NCBI GenBank assembly: GCA_016841005.1
Contig: JAEORG010000080.1
Location: 1-5,805, forward strand
Direction of reading: 5' to 3'
Source of the DNA: Candidatus Thorarchaeota archaeon
GTDB lineage: Archaea; Asgardarchaeota; Thorarchaeia; Thorarchaeales; Thorarchaeaceae
DNA: 5,805 nt
Position numbers and translations under genes: made by a program. Each line of letters opens with the position of its first letter. The first letter of the stretch is position 1. Shown in pieces: positions 1 to 5,765 of the stretch. Under the pieces are notes generated by a model that saw only the letters and a program-made list of their open reading frames with translations, ran no database searches and was not told the origin of the DNA.

Positions 1-574
1 CAAGCTCGACCAATTGAAGTTCATATGCCTCAAGGAGTCCGTTTACTCTTTCATCCTTTGCATCAATCTTTGTTTCCATTATCATTTGTTCACGAAGGAA
101 TTTACTACCAATCAATGATTTTTCTAATTTACTTAGATCCAATTTGCCTTTCACGATTGTAGGTTTTGCTTTCTTGAATTCCTCCCATTGCGCTTCATCG
201 ATTCGTGAATTTAGAAATCCAAATCCATCTCGATTGAGGGCTGAGGGGATAAGGTATCTTGTATCTCTCTTAGCAATTAGTTTGTCAGCGATGTCAAGAC
301 ACAAATTACGAGCACTTCGACGTCCTAACTTCCAATTTTCTTCTTTTGCAAATACGTTTAGGATGTCTTCAGTAGTGACTTCTTCTACCAGACCAAATGA
401 GAGGATGTCTAAAGCACCAAATACTGCAGCTCGTAGAAGAATCAATATTTCAGCTTGCTTTTCTTTCGATGTTTCCTTTTGAAGGAAATTCTGAATGTTC
501 TTGTTTATTAAATTCCAAGGGTGCTTTTTCTTATCTGCATAATATCCCTTCATCATATCCGAAATTGTCTTCAT
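1..574 (-). CDS. Unrecognised helical protein, N-terminal part (3' end beyond window)
   Basis: An open frame begins at ATG 574-572 and stays open for 191 codons to the left edge, so the C-terminus is missing. I do not recognise the family. The protein starts MKTISDMMKGYYADKKKHPW and is charged and mostly helical by composition. It has no signal peptide and no membrane segment, so it is probably cytoplasmic. A more hydrophobic stretch lies near residues 42-63 (AEILILLRAAVFGALDILSF and following). A Lys/Glu-rich region from about residue 143 onward could form a coiled coil. The start is supported by GGAG at -11 to -8 and by GAGGTGAT, which matches the archaeal anti-SD; ATGs at codons 7 and 8 are weaker because they lie further from it. 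A TATA-like element is 45 nt upstream. The coding call is firm because of frame length, start signals and even codon use; the function is unknown. Confidence 0.82.
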   Translation of the reverse strand, partial: MKTISDMMKGYYADKKKHPWNLINKNIQNFLQKETSKEKQAEILILLRAAVFGALDILSFGLVEEVTTEDILNVFAKEENWKLGRRSARNLCLDIADKLIAKRDTRYLIPSALNRDGFGFLNSRIDEAQWEEFKKAKPTIVKGKLDLSKLEKSLIGSKFLREQMIMETKIDAKDERVNGLLEAYELQLVEL

Positions 575-586
575 ATCACCTCTCCT
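575..586 (-). promoter_or_regulatory. Ribosome binding site of the left-edge gene
   Basis: Read on the minus strand, AGGAGAGGTGAT directly precedes ATG 574. GGAG sits at the usual distance (7 nt gap). The overlapping GAGGTGAT is an eight-base match to the complement of the conserved archaeal 16S 3' end (ATCACCTC). It fixes the first ATG as the likely start. Confidence 0.7.
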
Positions 587-614
587 GCTTAAATCGCATA
601 TCCTCTGAATATAC

Positions 615-625
615 GATATATATGC
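615..625 (-). promoter_or_regulatory. TATA box for the left-edge gene
   Basis: GCATATATATC on the minus strand contains an eight-base alternating AT core (616-623) centred 45 nt upstream of ATG 574. With the usual archaeal TATA-to-start distance of about 25 nt, transcription would begin near 592-596 and leave a leader of about 20 nt that carries the Shine-Dalgarno site. No clear purine-rich BRE was seen directly upstream. Confidence 0.5.
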
Positions 626-673
626 AGGAGTTTTTCGGCGTGTTTTACTCAGGAAGACAACCTCCAGACTCTC

Positions 674-691
674 CTCTCTACCTGAAGAGAG
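674..691. repeat. Short inverted repeat in the intergenic region
   Basis: CTCTCT and AGAGAG form a 6-bp perfect stem around a 6-nt loop (680-685). It lies between the terminator of the surface-protein gene and the TATA box of the left-edge gene. No U-tract follows on the minus strand, so it is not a convincing terminator for genes on that strand. It may be chance, or an operator or leader element. Confidence 0.3.
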
Positions 692-713
692 CTATTTCCC
701 TTTTGTGTTGTTG

Positions 714-727
714 TATAGTTGACTATA
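714..727. repeat. 14-bp palindrome, possible operator
   Basis: TATAGT TG ACTATA is a perfect 6-bp inverted repeat with a 2-nt centre, the size expected for a dimeric regulator half-site pair. It lies about 90 bp upstream of the TATA box of the left-edge gene, far for direct repression. AT-rich palindromes of this length arise by chance, so the regulatory reading is weak. Confidence 0.25.
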
Positions 728-772
728 ATCCTATTTGTTTTAGAATAGAATAAAGATAGAAGCCCAATTTTT

Positions 773-811
773 AAAAAGAAAGAAATGGATGCTGAGAGTA
801 TCAGCACCCAT
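773..811 (-). terminator. Hairpin plus U-rich terminator of the surface-protein gene
   Basis: On the minus strand an 11-bp stem (ATGGGTGCTGA, 811-801, with TCAGCATCCAT, 795-785) closes a 5-nt loop; 10 pairs are Watson-Crick and one is G-U. It is followed directly by a U-rich run TTCTTTCTTTTT (784-773). The stem begins 9 nt after the TAA at 823-821, exactly where a 3' end is expected. The geometry is that of a classic intrinsic terminator. Archaea often need only the U-tract, so the hairpin may mainly stabilise the 3' end. Confidence 0.72.
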
Positions 812-820
812 CATGTTTGA

Positions 821-3340
821 TTATTTCTTCTTCTTCATTAAAATAATGACGATGATTACTATCACAACACCAGCTGCACCAATAATCAGCAACAATGTTG
901 GATCGAGAGGAGCTCCACCGCCGCCTGGAGTTGTTGGTGCAACATACTCGGTCACATTAAGGACAACGAGATCGGATGCACTGTACCCAAGCCTATCGTA
1001 AACTGTAAGTTCGTAGTCGGTTAATGATGCATTCACACCATCTACATTGATGCTGATTGACCCACCATACCAACGACCGGATTCTATGATTGATCCATTT
1101 TCTCTTACAATGTACTCCCACGAACCTGCATCAGCAACTGGCATCCAAGTTATCTCATTTCCAGTTTCAGTTTCCATGTAGGTAACATCATCTGGATGAT
1201 CTATAACTGGTCGATCATAGTACATGAATCCTATTTCGTTCTCCCACAATTCTTGGGCATCAGAATAGGTCGAATCATCTACATCTCCAGTCAATTGGTC
1301 GATTAAATATCCGTTCCAAAGAACATGTCCATTTAATCCCAAGACAATTGTAGCATTACCTGGCTGATTTGATTCTGTAAGCCCTGCAAGTGCTGTAGCG
1401 TTATCATATACAGTCATCAAATCACCCTCCTCTCCAATATCATAACCTTGGGTGAAGTTCAATGCTCCATAGTCACATGGATAATTAAAGATTCCATGAT
1501 TTGGTGTCCATATATAGAATGGTTGTGAATCAGGATAGTTTTCTGAATATTCGAATCCGACCTTTGAGTACAATGGATTAGTTTGATAGACATTCATCAT
1601 ATGCCATGAAACTATCATTTCTCCTCCAGTATCCAAATAAGCTGAGAAGTCATCGAAATACGGGTAAATACCTGGCCAAGCAGAGTCTAATATTACAAGG
1701 CTCCAATCTTGACTGTAAAGGGAGAGGTTCATGTAGGATTCGGTATAGGTTATATAGAATGGAATACCTAAATCGTTTAAGGCATCAACAGCAGGTGCCA
1801 TATATGGATTAATGAGATCATAGTTTTCAACATAGAATAGAACTTCACCTTTTGCCGCAGATAACCAGTTTGCGAAATTGATTAATGCTTGTGCATTATC
1901 GAAAAATTCAATCCTGCCATCCCGCATCACTGCTCCATCAGCTATCAGAATGATTCTACCATTACCATGTTGGTCGCCACCAATAACTGGAACGCCTACT
2001 GTATCTTCCCAAATCGAGAATGCTGAACCAGCAGTTCCAACAGCACCAGGTGCAAGACAACCCATATTACTACATCCTTCATGTGTGATATGTTCACCTG
2101 AAGGAACTAAGGCATTTAGTCCTGTAGCAGAATGGTTCACTCCAATATCCATGTTGGACAATAGGTAGTTCATGTTCTGATTATTTGAGAGTGTATGATC
2201 AGCAATTCCAAGAATTGATCCACCCGCATTGACCCAATTCGTTACTGCTGTGACTTCACTAGCAGTGAAGTTTACATTTGGATCACATACAATGAGTATG
2301 TCATATCCTTCAAGATTTGCAGCTGTTAATGTACTTGGAGGATACAGTTTATCAAACGTGTAACTTCTATTGACGAGTAAATCTCTCATTACTGTCTGAG
2401 TTGTTGATGATTGAACAAAACTGCTATCCCACGAATCGACGCCATAGTATGCTCCGTGTGTCAAATCATAAAGGATTCTTCCCTTGGGTCGCGGTGTTAT
2501 CCAATCAACTGCATCAACTATGACTGGTTCCATCCAAGTTTCGAAGGAACTACAGTTACCAGTAAGGTATACCATCCTACCTCCACGGTCAGGATTGTCA
2601 AAACCAGCAATTGATGTCCATGTTGGTTCATCATAGTAGTACCCGAGTTCTAGATACTTCTCACCTAGTAATGGAAGGAGATTAAATCCACCTAATAGGG
2701 TTTGATTCCCAGTATATGGATAAATAGTGTCTTCTTCCAAGCTCTTTGTAACAGGATTTCTCTGATTCAGGTATATTCCATCATATGGGTCACCCACTAA
2801 AGGACAAGCGGAATAAGTCCAATCTCCTTCAGAATCCATTGGATAAAGATTGAACTCACCTTCGTAGCTCGGATCAATAATACCCGCATAGAAGAGATAT
2901 CCTACGGCTGCATCAAAACAGAGAATTCCTCCTCCACCAATCCAGTAGTCTTTGACATGATAAATTATACTTTCTCTTGGTAATTGATTAGGCAACACAA
3001 AGGCATCATAATCTGTGATTTTCAGTTTTCTATCAAGAATATCCTGTGTTGATAATGCAGTCACATCATAACCTGCTGACACCAATATATCTATGACATT
3101 CTGATAGTCAGCTGTATACACACCTCCCGTGGCATATGCTGGCAAGGATATGTTATCCTCTGCATATACCGCCACTCTGAGGGTTTCTTCAACAAACTGA
3201 GCAGGTAGATTAGATTCTACAAGTGCTTGATTCGTGAGAACCTCAGTCGAGTTATTTGGACTTGCAATCAATGATGGAGCAAGAACAAACATTGGGAGGA
3301 TCAAAATAATTAGAACTAACACGTGCTTAGATTTCTTCAT
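821..3340 (-). CDS. Secreted, membrane-anchored surface protein with three tandem GATase-1-like units
   Basis: An 839-residue protein (numbered from ATG 3340), probably outside the cell. A signal peptide (KKSK then hydrophobic 6-26) is followed by three similar units at about 54-281, 286-494 and 497-708. Each opens with a beta strand (RVAVYAE, GRILYDL, GEVLFYV). Each then has a 'YDilivpn' strand, a Gly-Gly turn (GGGILCFDAA near 136, GGSILGIADH near 373, GGEMIVSWHM near 572) and, near its end, a strand such as GRMVYLTG or GRIILIADG; units 1 and 2 close on a helix ending in W (DAVDWI, NFANWL). This is the class I glutamine amidotransferase-like fold (ThuA, DUF4350 and IFT52-GIFT type). The nucleophile Cys is absent from the expected elbow in all three, so binding or structure is likelier than catalysis. 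Residues 709-799 look like a beta-sandwich module. PTTPGGGGAPLDP, one helix (about 815-835) and KKKK form the anchor. Fifteen N-glycosylation sequons fit an exterior location. An upstream ATG (3355) would add five residues but is disfavoured. The exact role is unknown. Confidence 0.88.
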   Translation of the reverse strand: MKKSKHVLVLIILILPMFVLAPSLIASPNNSTEVLTNQALVESNLPAQFVEETLRVAVYAEDNISLPAYATGGVYTADYQNVIDILVSAGYDVTALSTQDILDRKLKITDYDAFVLPNQLPRESIIYHVKDYWIGGGGILCFDAAVGYLFYAGIIDPSYEGEFNLYPMDSEGDWTYSACPLVGDPYDGIYLNQRNPVTKSLEEDTIYPYTGNQTLLGGFNLLPLLGEKYLELGYYYDEPTWTSIAGFDNPDRGGRMVYLTGNCSSFETWMEPVIVDAVDWITPRPKGRILYDLTHGAYYGVDSWDSSFVQSSTTQTVMRDLLVNRSYTFDKLYPPSTLTAANLEGYDILIVCDPNVNFTASEVTAVTNWVNAGGSILGIADHTLSNNQNMNYLLSNMDIGVNHSATGLNALVPSGEHITHEGCSNMGCLAPGAVGTAGSAFSIWEDTVGVPVIGGDQHGNGRIILIADGAVMRDGRIEFFDNAQALINFANWLSAAKGEVLFYVENYDLINPYMAPAVDALNDLGIPFYITYTESYMNLSLYSQDWSLVILDSAWPGIYPYFDDFSAYLDTGGEMIVSWHMMNVYQTNPLYSKVGFEYSENYPDSQPFYIWTPNHGIFNYPCDYGALNFTQGYDIGEEGDLMTVYDNATALAGLTESNQPGNATIVLGLNGHVLWNGYLIDQLTGDVDDSTYSDAQELWENEIGFMYYDRPVIDHPDDVTYMETETGNEITWMPVADAGSWEYIVRENGSIIESGRWYGGSISINVDGVNASLTDYELTVYDRLGYSASDLVVLNVTEYVAPTTPGGGGAPLDPTLLLIIGAAGVVIVIIVIILMKKKK

Positions 3341-3347
3341 ATCCAAA

Positions 3348-3353
3348 CTCCTC
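3348..3353 (-). promoter_or_regulatory. Ribosome binding site deciding the surface-protein start
   Basis: GAGGAG ends 7 nt before ATG 3340 and overlaps the upstream ATG at 3355-3353, which itself has no Shine-Dalgarno sequence. This places the start at 3340 and gives a normal signal peptide beginning MKKSKHVLVL. Confidence 0.7.
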
Positions 3354-3373
3354 ATTAGGCTACACGATTGAAA

Positions 3374-3385
3374 TGTTATATAACA
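3374..3385 (-). promoter_or_regulatory. TATA box of the surface-protein gene
   Basis: TGTTATATAACA is a perfect 12-bp palindrome containing TTATATAA, centred about 39 nt before ATG 3340. Transcription would start near 3352-3355, at or after the upstream ATG, which also favours the 3340 start. It lies in the 69-nt gap after the preceding gene, so the surface protein has its own promoter. Being symmetric, the box gives no direction by itself. Confidence 0.6.
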
Positions 3386-3409
3386 TCTAGAAAATCTATT
3401 CGTAAATCC

Positions 3410-3928
3410 TCATTTTTTCGCCAAAGATTCATCGATTTCCGCTTTCTCTTTTAGCAATTCATGTCCTTCTTTAACAAGAAGTTCCATTCTTCGTTCGTAC
3501 TCAGCACGACCAATTACTTTGCGTTTGTATTGAAGTTCTAGCATCGACTTCTTGTTTTTTATCTCTCTAAGTTGATTATCGATTGCTTTCTCTCGTGCTT
3601 TCAACAAGACTCGATTTTTTCCACCTGTACTTCCCAGTCGTTTTACCAACTCTTCACGTTTCTTCTTCACTACCTGAGATTCTCGAAGCTCCTTCTTTGC
3701 TGGACTTTCAAGTGATTTAGGTGGTGTTGGCCTTGGACCAATCGGTGCATCGTTTGGTACAGTTTGAGGTGGAGGTGGTTCTCGTTTCACAACTTCCTTT
3801 TCTTCATTAGTCTGATTGACGAGCTTGATATCACGTCCTTCATCCTGAGCCATCTTTGCTAGACTCTCTTTGTACCTCTTTAGACGTTCTTCAGGTGTTT
3901 CTTCGTTTGCCAAATGCTGTTCACTCAC
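3410..3928 (-). CDS. Charged coiled-coil protein with C-terminal helical hairpin
   Basis: A 172-residue soluble protein with a GTG start (3928-3926) and TGA stop. An amphipathic helix at about 10-30 is followed by a Pro-rich flexible linker (51-71, including PPPP and RPTPP), then Lys/Glu/Arg-rich helices at 77-98 and 105-171. The last region breaks at residues 138-142 (KVIGRAEY), giving a helix-turn-helix hairpin of the pattern 'LELQYKR..IGRAEYERRMELL'. This layout recalls short oligomerisation modules of SHOCT type and, more loosely, the ESCRT-I steadiness box; neither is established. The start lies 6 nt after the TAA of the DUF362 gene. AAGGA is the only Shine-Dalgarno-like sequence, it overlaps that stop and its spacing is short, so translational coupling is likely. 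The next Met is residue 26, which would remove the first helix. An adaptor or scaffold role is inferred from composition only. Confidence 0.82.
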   Translation of the reverse strand: MSEQHLANEETPEERLKRYKESLAKMAQDEGRDIKLVNQTNEEKEVVKREPPPPQTVPNDAPIGPRPTPPKSLESPAKKELRESQVVKKKREELVKRLGSTGGKNRVLLKAREKAIDNQLREIKNKKSMLELQYKRKVIGRAEYERRMELLVKEGHELLKEKAEIDESLAKK

Positions 3929-3934
3929 AATTCC

Positions 3935-5137
3935 TTAGAAGAATGTAGGTTCAACCTCGGATACACCTTTCGGTGCCTTCATTTTCATTGTCTTCTTTGG
4001 TGATAATAGCTCAGTGAGTTTGTAATTACGTGTGCCCATCCCTAGTTTCTCTGCGTACTCAACAGTCAGATATGGATTCTTCATTGGACCATGCAAGCGT
4101 TGGAATGGATGAAGATCAGGATCATTATGCACACGAACCATTGGTGGAATCATGCTCTCAATAAGACCTTCCTTTGCAATCAGATCAAGACTAGCTTGTT
4201 CAATAGCAACTATATCTCTACTACCTAAGACTCCAATATCATTCACCACTGCTGGTTCTCCAATACCCCAACAATCACAGATTGGCATGATTTGCATTAG
4301 GAAATTAATGAAGAACCTCTTATCCTCTTCAAAGGTCTTGAGGATTTCATTTGCACCAAGTGCCATCAGTTCCTGAAATAGGGCAAAGTTTGCTTGACCA
4401 AATGATAGGCAGCCAACACCTTCGTCTATTTTCATACAGTCCATACATTGATGACACATGCCCAAACCGATTGTCAGCTTATGTTCATCTTCCTTGTAAT
4501 TGATGAATCCATCTTTGCATGCTTTAACGAGTTTCTTAGCATGTTCAGGAGTGCATTTCTTCGGATCCCAATAAGGAATAGATCCTTCGATTCCGTGGAT
4601 CTTGTTCCATCTGGACTGAGCTGCATATCCCCCTAAAGCAATATTCTTTATTGCTCCACCAAAACCACATGAATTGTGACCTTTGACATGAGCAAGGTCT
4701 ATCAAAACATCTGCATCTACAAGTACTCCTGCCATGTCCAAAGTCTCAACATTCTTGAAGTCTGCCTTGAACTCATAGGAATACTTGTCTTTGATCCCAG
4801 CAATAGGAATTATCGGACATCCACAGGTCTCTTGTGTATATCCACGATTCACAGCATTATAGACTGAAGTCGGATTATCTGTGACAAAGGGAAATGCACC
4901 TTGCTTCTTTACAGCTTCAACGATTCTACGCACGAAGAAGACAGGAACAGTTTGATATCCATCAGCAAAGCCCAGATGCATCTTAATTGCTACTTTATCC
5001 TTCTTGTCAATTGTCTTGAAATCTAGTTTCTTGACTACTTCATCTACCTTGGCAGCAAAGGAAGCGAACCTCGCCCTGTTGCCATGTTGTACTGATCCAA
5101 AATATACGTTGGAGGGTGTCGAACTCATAACTTGCAT
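3935..5137 (-). CDS. DUF362-family iron-sulfur protein
   Basis: A cytoplasmic protein of about 400 residues with DUF362 hallmarks: an N-terminal strand and 'KVAIKMHLG' (near 48-56), 'VLIDLAHVKGHNSCGFGGAIKNIALGG' near 144-170 (split here as LAHVKGH and GFGGAIKN), and C-terminal 'CDCWG..EPAVVNDIGVLGSRD' with Cys 287 and 289. Many members insert a two-cluster ferredoxin between these halves. Here the insert (about 195-243) keeps one plausible 4Fe-4S set, C-x2-C-x2-C-x8-C (Cys 228, 231, 234, 243), while the first set is reduced to two isolated cysteines (195, 207). The biochemical activity of DUF362 proteins is not something I can state. The frame also opens at TTG 5146, and ATG 5128 (MSSTPSNVYFG) is a realistic alternative. 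GGAG at 5144-5141 is 3 nt from ATG 5137 and 12 nt from ATG 5128, so the start is uncertain within nine residues. It sits 23 nt after the membrane-protein gene and 6 nt before the coiled-coil gene. Confidence 0.9.
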   Translation of the reverse strand: MQVMSSTPSNVYFGSVQHGNRARFASFAAKVDEVVKKLDFKTIDKKDKVAIKMHLGFADGYQTVPVFFVRRIVEAVKKQGAFPFVTDNPTSVYNAVNRGYTQETCGCPIIPIAGIKDKYSYEFKADFKNVETLDMAGVLVDADVLIDLAHVKGHNSCGFGGAIKNIALGGYAAQSRWNKIHGIEGSIPYWDPKKCTPEHAKKLVKACKDGFINYKEDEHKLTIGLGMCHQCMDCMKIDEGVGCLSFGQANFALFQELMALGANEILKTFEEDKRFFINFLMQIMPICDCWGIGEPAVVNDIGVLGSRDIVAIEQASLDLIAKEGLIESMIPPMVRVHNDPDLHPFQRLHGPMKNPYLTVEYAEKLGMGTRNYKLTELLSPKKTMKMKAPKGVSEVEPTFF

Positions 5138-5140
5138 ATT

Positions 5141-5144
5141 CTCC
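5141..5144 (-). promoter_or_regulatory. Shine-Dalgarno site of the DUF362 gene
   Basis: GGAG overlaps the TTG at 5146 and therefore cannot serve it. It can serve ATG 5137 (3-nt gap, short) or ATG 5128 (12-nt gap, long). It therefore rules against the longest start without settling between the two ATGs. Confidence 0.45.
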
Positions 5145-5160
5145 AAGTAGAATAAAACAA

Positions 5161-5520
5161 TTACTGAATACGTACAACATCAGAAGTTTCTGTATTATTG
5201 GACGTAGACACTCTTTCCTTTATTTTCGATCTATCATGTAGGTATTGGTAAACTGCTTGTAATATGAGAATAAAACCTCCAGGTAAACCAAGAGGTGTCG
5301 CCCAGCTAAATTCCACAAGTGTTGCAAACGTCGCAAGAGTCACTCTCATTATGCCTGCAAGAAAGAATGCTATACCAGCTAAAACGGTATAGATCCACGC
5401 AGTATTTGATACATTGAATTTGTAAAGGAGGAAAATCGTACCTAGAATAGAAATTGTGAGACCTGTGCTACCAATATAACTCAAGATCAGAATAACCTCT
5501 GACATTGTCTGAAACAACAT
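5161..5520 (-). CDS. Small three-helix membrane protein
   Basis: A 119-residue protein I do not recognise. Three hydrophobic segments are clear: residues 8-34 (VILILSYIGSTGLTISILG core), 41-66 (WIYTVLAGIAFFLAGIM core) and 75-94 (PLGLPGGFILILQAVYQYL). A polar 25-residue tail (HDRSKIKERVSTSNNTETSD) follows. The positive-inside rule puts the Lys/Arg-rich tail in the cytoplasm. No catalytic or metal-binding motif is visible. ATG 5520 is chosen because a TATA element lies 40 nt upstream. Its Shine-Dalgarno match is poor (TTAGGTA next to the ATG), and ATG 5505 (MSEVIL) has none. It is the first gene of a probable three-gene transcript with the DUF362 and coiled-coil genes, so it could be a membrane partner for them; that is inference from spacing. 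Confidence 0.75.
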   Translation of the reverse strand: MLFQTMSEVILILSYIGSTGLTISILGTIFLLYKFNVSNTAWIYTVLAGIAFFLAGIMRVTLATFATLVEFSWATPLGLPGGFILILQAVYQYLHDRSKIKERVSTSNNTETSDVVRIQ

Positions 5521-5554
5521 TACCTAACCATTGTGTCTGATTGATAATTTTCCT

Positions 5555-5564
5555 ATTTAGTATA
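5555..5564 (-). promoter_or_regulatory. TATA box of the three-gene cluster
   Basis: TATACTAAAT on the minus strand is centred 40 nt before ATG 5520, the same geometry as the other two protein-gene promoters here (39 and 45 nt). Transcription would start near 5533-5536 and give a very short leader. Confidence 0.5.
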
Positions 5565-5584
5565 GCTATTCTCGTTATGAGGAT

Positions 5585-5707
5585 AAAAATCGGATTGAGA
5601 AAGGATGCAAGGTGAAAGACCACTAGGGATGATGATGCGGAAACAAAGATTGCATCCTCTCTCTTTCCCCGTAGCTGATTTCTCAGCTATACCCGTGGGG
5701 AATCGCA
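5585..5707 (-). ncRNA. Putative structured small RNA (new, unnamed)
   Basis: On the minus strand two helices lie back to back. Helix 1 pairs TTCCCC (5702-5697) with GGGGAA (5670-5665). Inside it, TAGCTGA and TCAGCTA form a 7-bp stem capped by a GAAA (GNRA) tetraloop; the internal loop is asymmetric, 7 nt against 1. One nucleotide later helix 2 pairs GAGAGAGGATGCAA (5663-5650) with TTGCATCCTTTCTC (5610-5597): 14 continuous pairs with one G-U, enclosing 39 nt that include a small GGT/ACC hairpin. The G-U would be an A-C mismatch on the plus strand, and the GAAA loop exists only on the minus strand, so orientation is minus. A TATA-like element 25 nt upstream predicts a 5' end near 5705-5707. A U5 run (5589-5585) follows helix 2. 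It fits no tRNA, SRP, RNase P or box C/D pattern I know. It could instead be a long upstream leader of the membrane-protein gene. The ends are estimates. Confidence 0.5.
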
Positions 5708-5728
5708 TGCACATTGGTAAATAATTTG

Positions 5729-5736
5729 TATAAAAG
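5729..5736 (-). promoter_or_regulatory. TATA-like element upstream of the putative RNA
   Basis: TTTTATAC on the minus strand is centred about 25 nt before the predicted 5' end of the structured RNA. Read on the plus strand the same bases give GTATAAAA, followed by GGG, an equally good TATA box for a gene entering at the right edge. Direction is therefore not settled by the sequence. Confidence 0.4.
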
Positions 5737-5765
5737 GGACTTGACCACGGTAATCTTTGTGTTAG

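Noticed and set aside
144..482. Plus-strand open frame of 112 codons.
   Set aside because: It is entirely antisense to the left-edge gene, which has a longer frame and good translation signals; it is a shadow frame.
397..753. Plus-strand open frame of 118 codons overlapping the left-edge gene and its promoter.
   Set aside because: It lies antisense to a gene with strong start signals, then runs through the non-coding gap, and has no Shine-Dalgarno site or recognisable motif.
3386..3409. AGATTTTCT on the minus strand after the coiled-coil gene as a terminator.
   Set aside because: The U-run is only four bases with no stable hairpin; it may contribute to termination but does not support a feature.
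5629..5678. Box C-like ATGATGA and box D-like CTGA on the plus strand, suggesting a C/D guide RNA.
   Set aside because: There are no C'/D' boxes and no terminal stem bringing the boxes together; the 39-nt spacing is wrong for an archaeal guide, and the helices favour the minus strand.
5739..5758. GTGGTCAAGTCCC on the minus strand, resembling a tRNA T-arm.
   Set aside because: No 5-bp T-stem, anticodon arm or acceptor stem can be formed around it.
5643..5760. 9-bp inverted repeat ACAAAGATT (5643-5651) and AATCTTTGT (5752-5760), possible ends of a small mobile element.
   Set aside because: There is no target-site duplication, no transposase and no second copy. It also crosses the proposed RNA promoter; chance is likely in AT-rich DNA.
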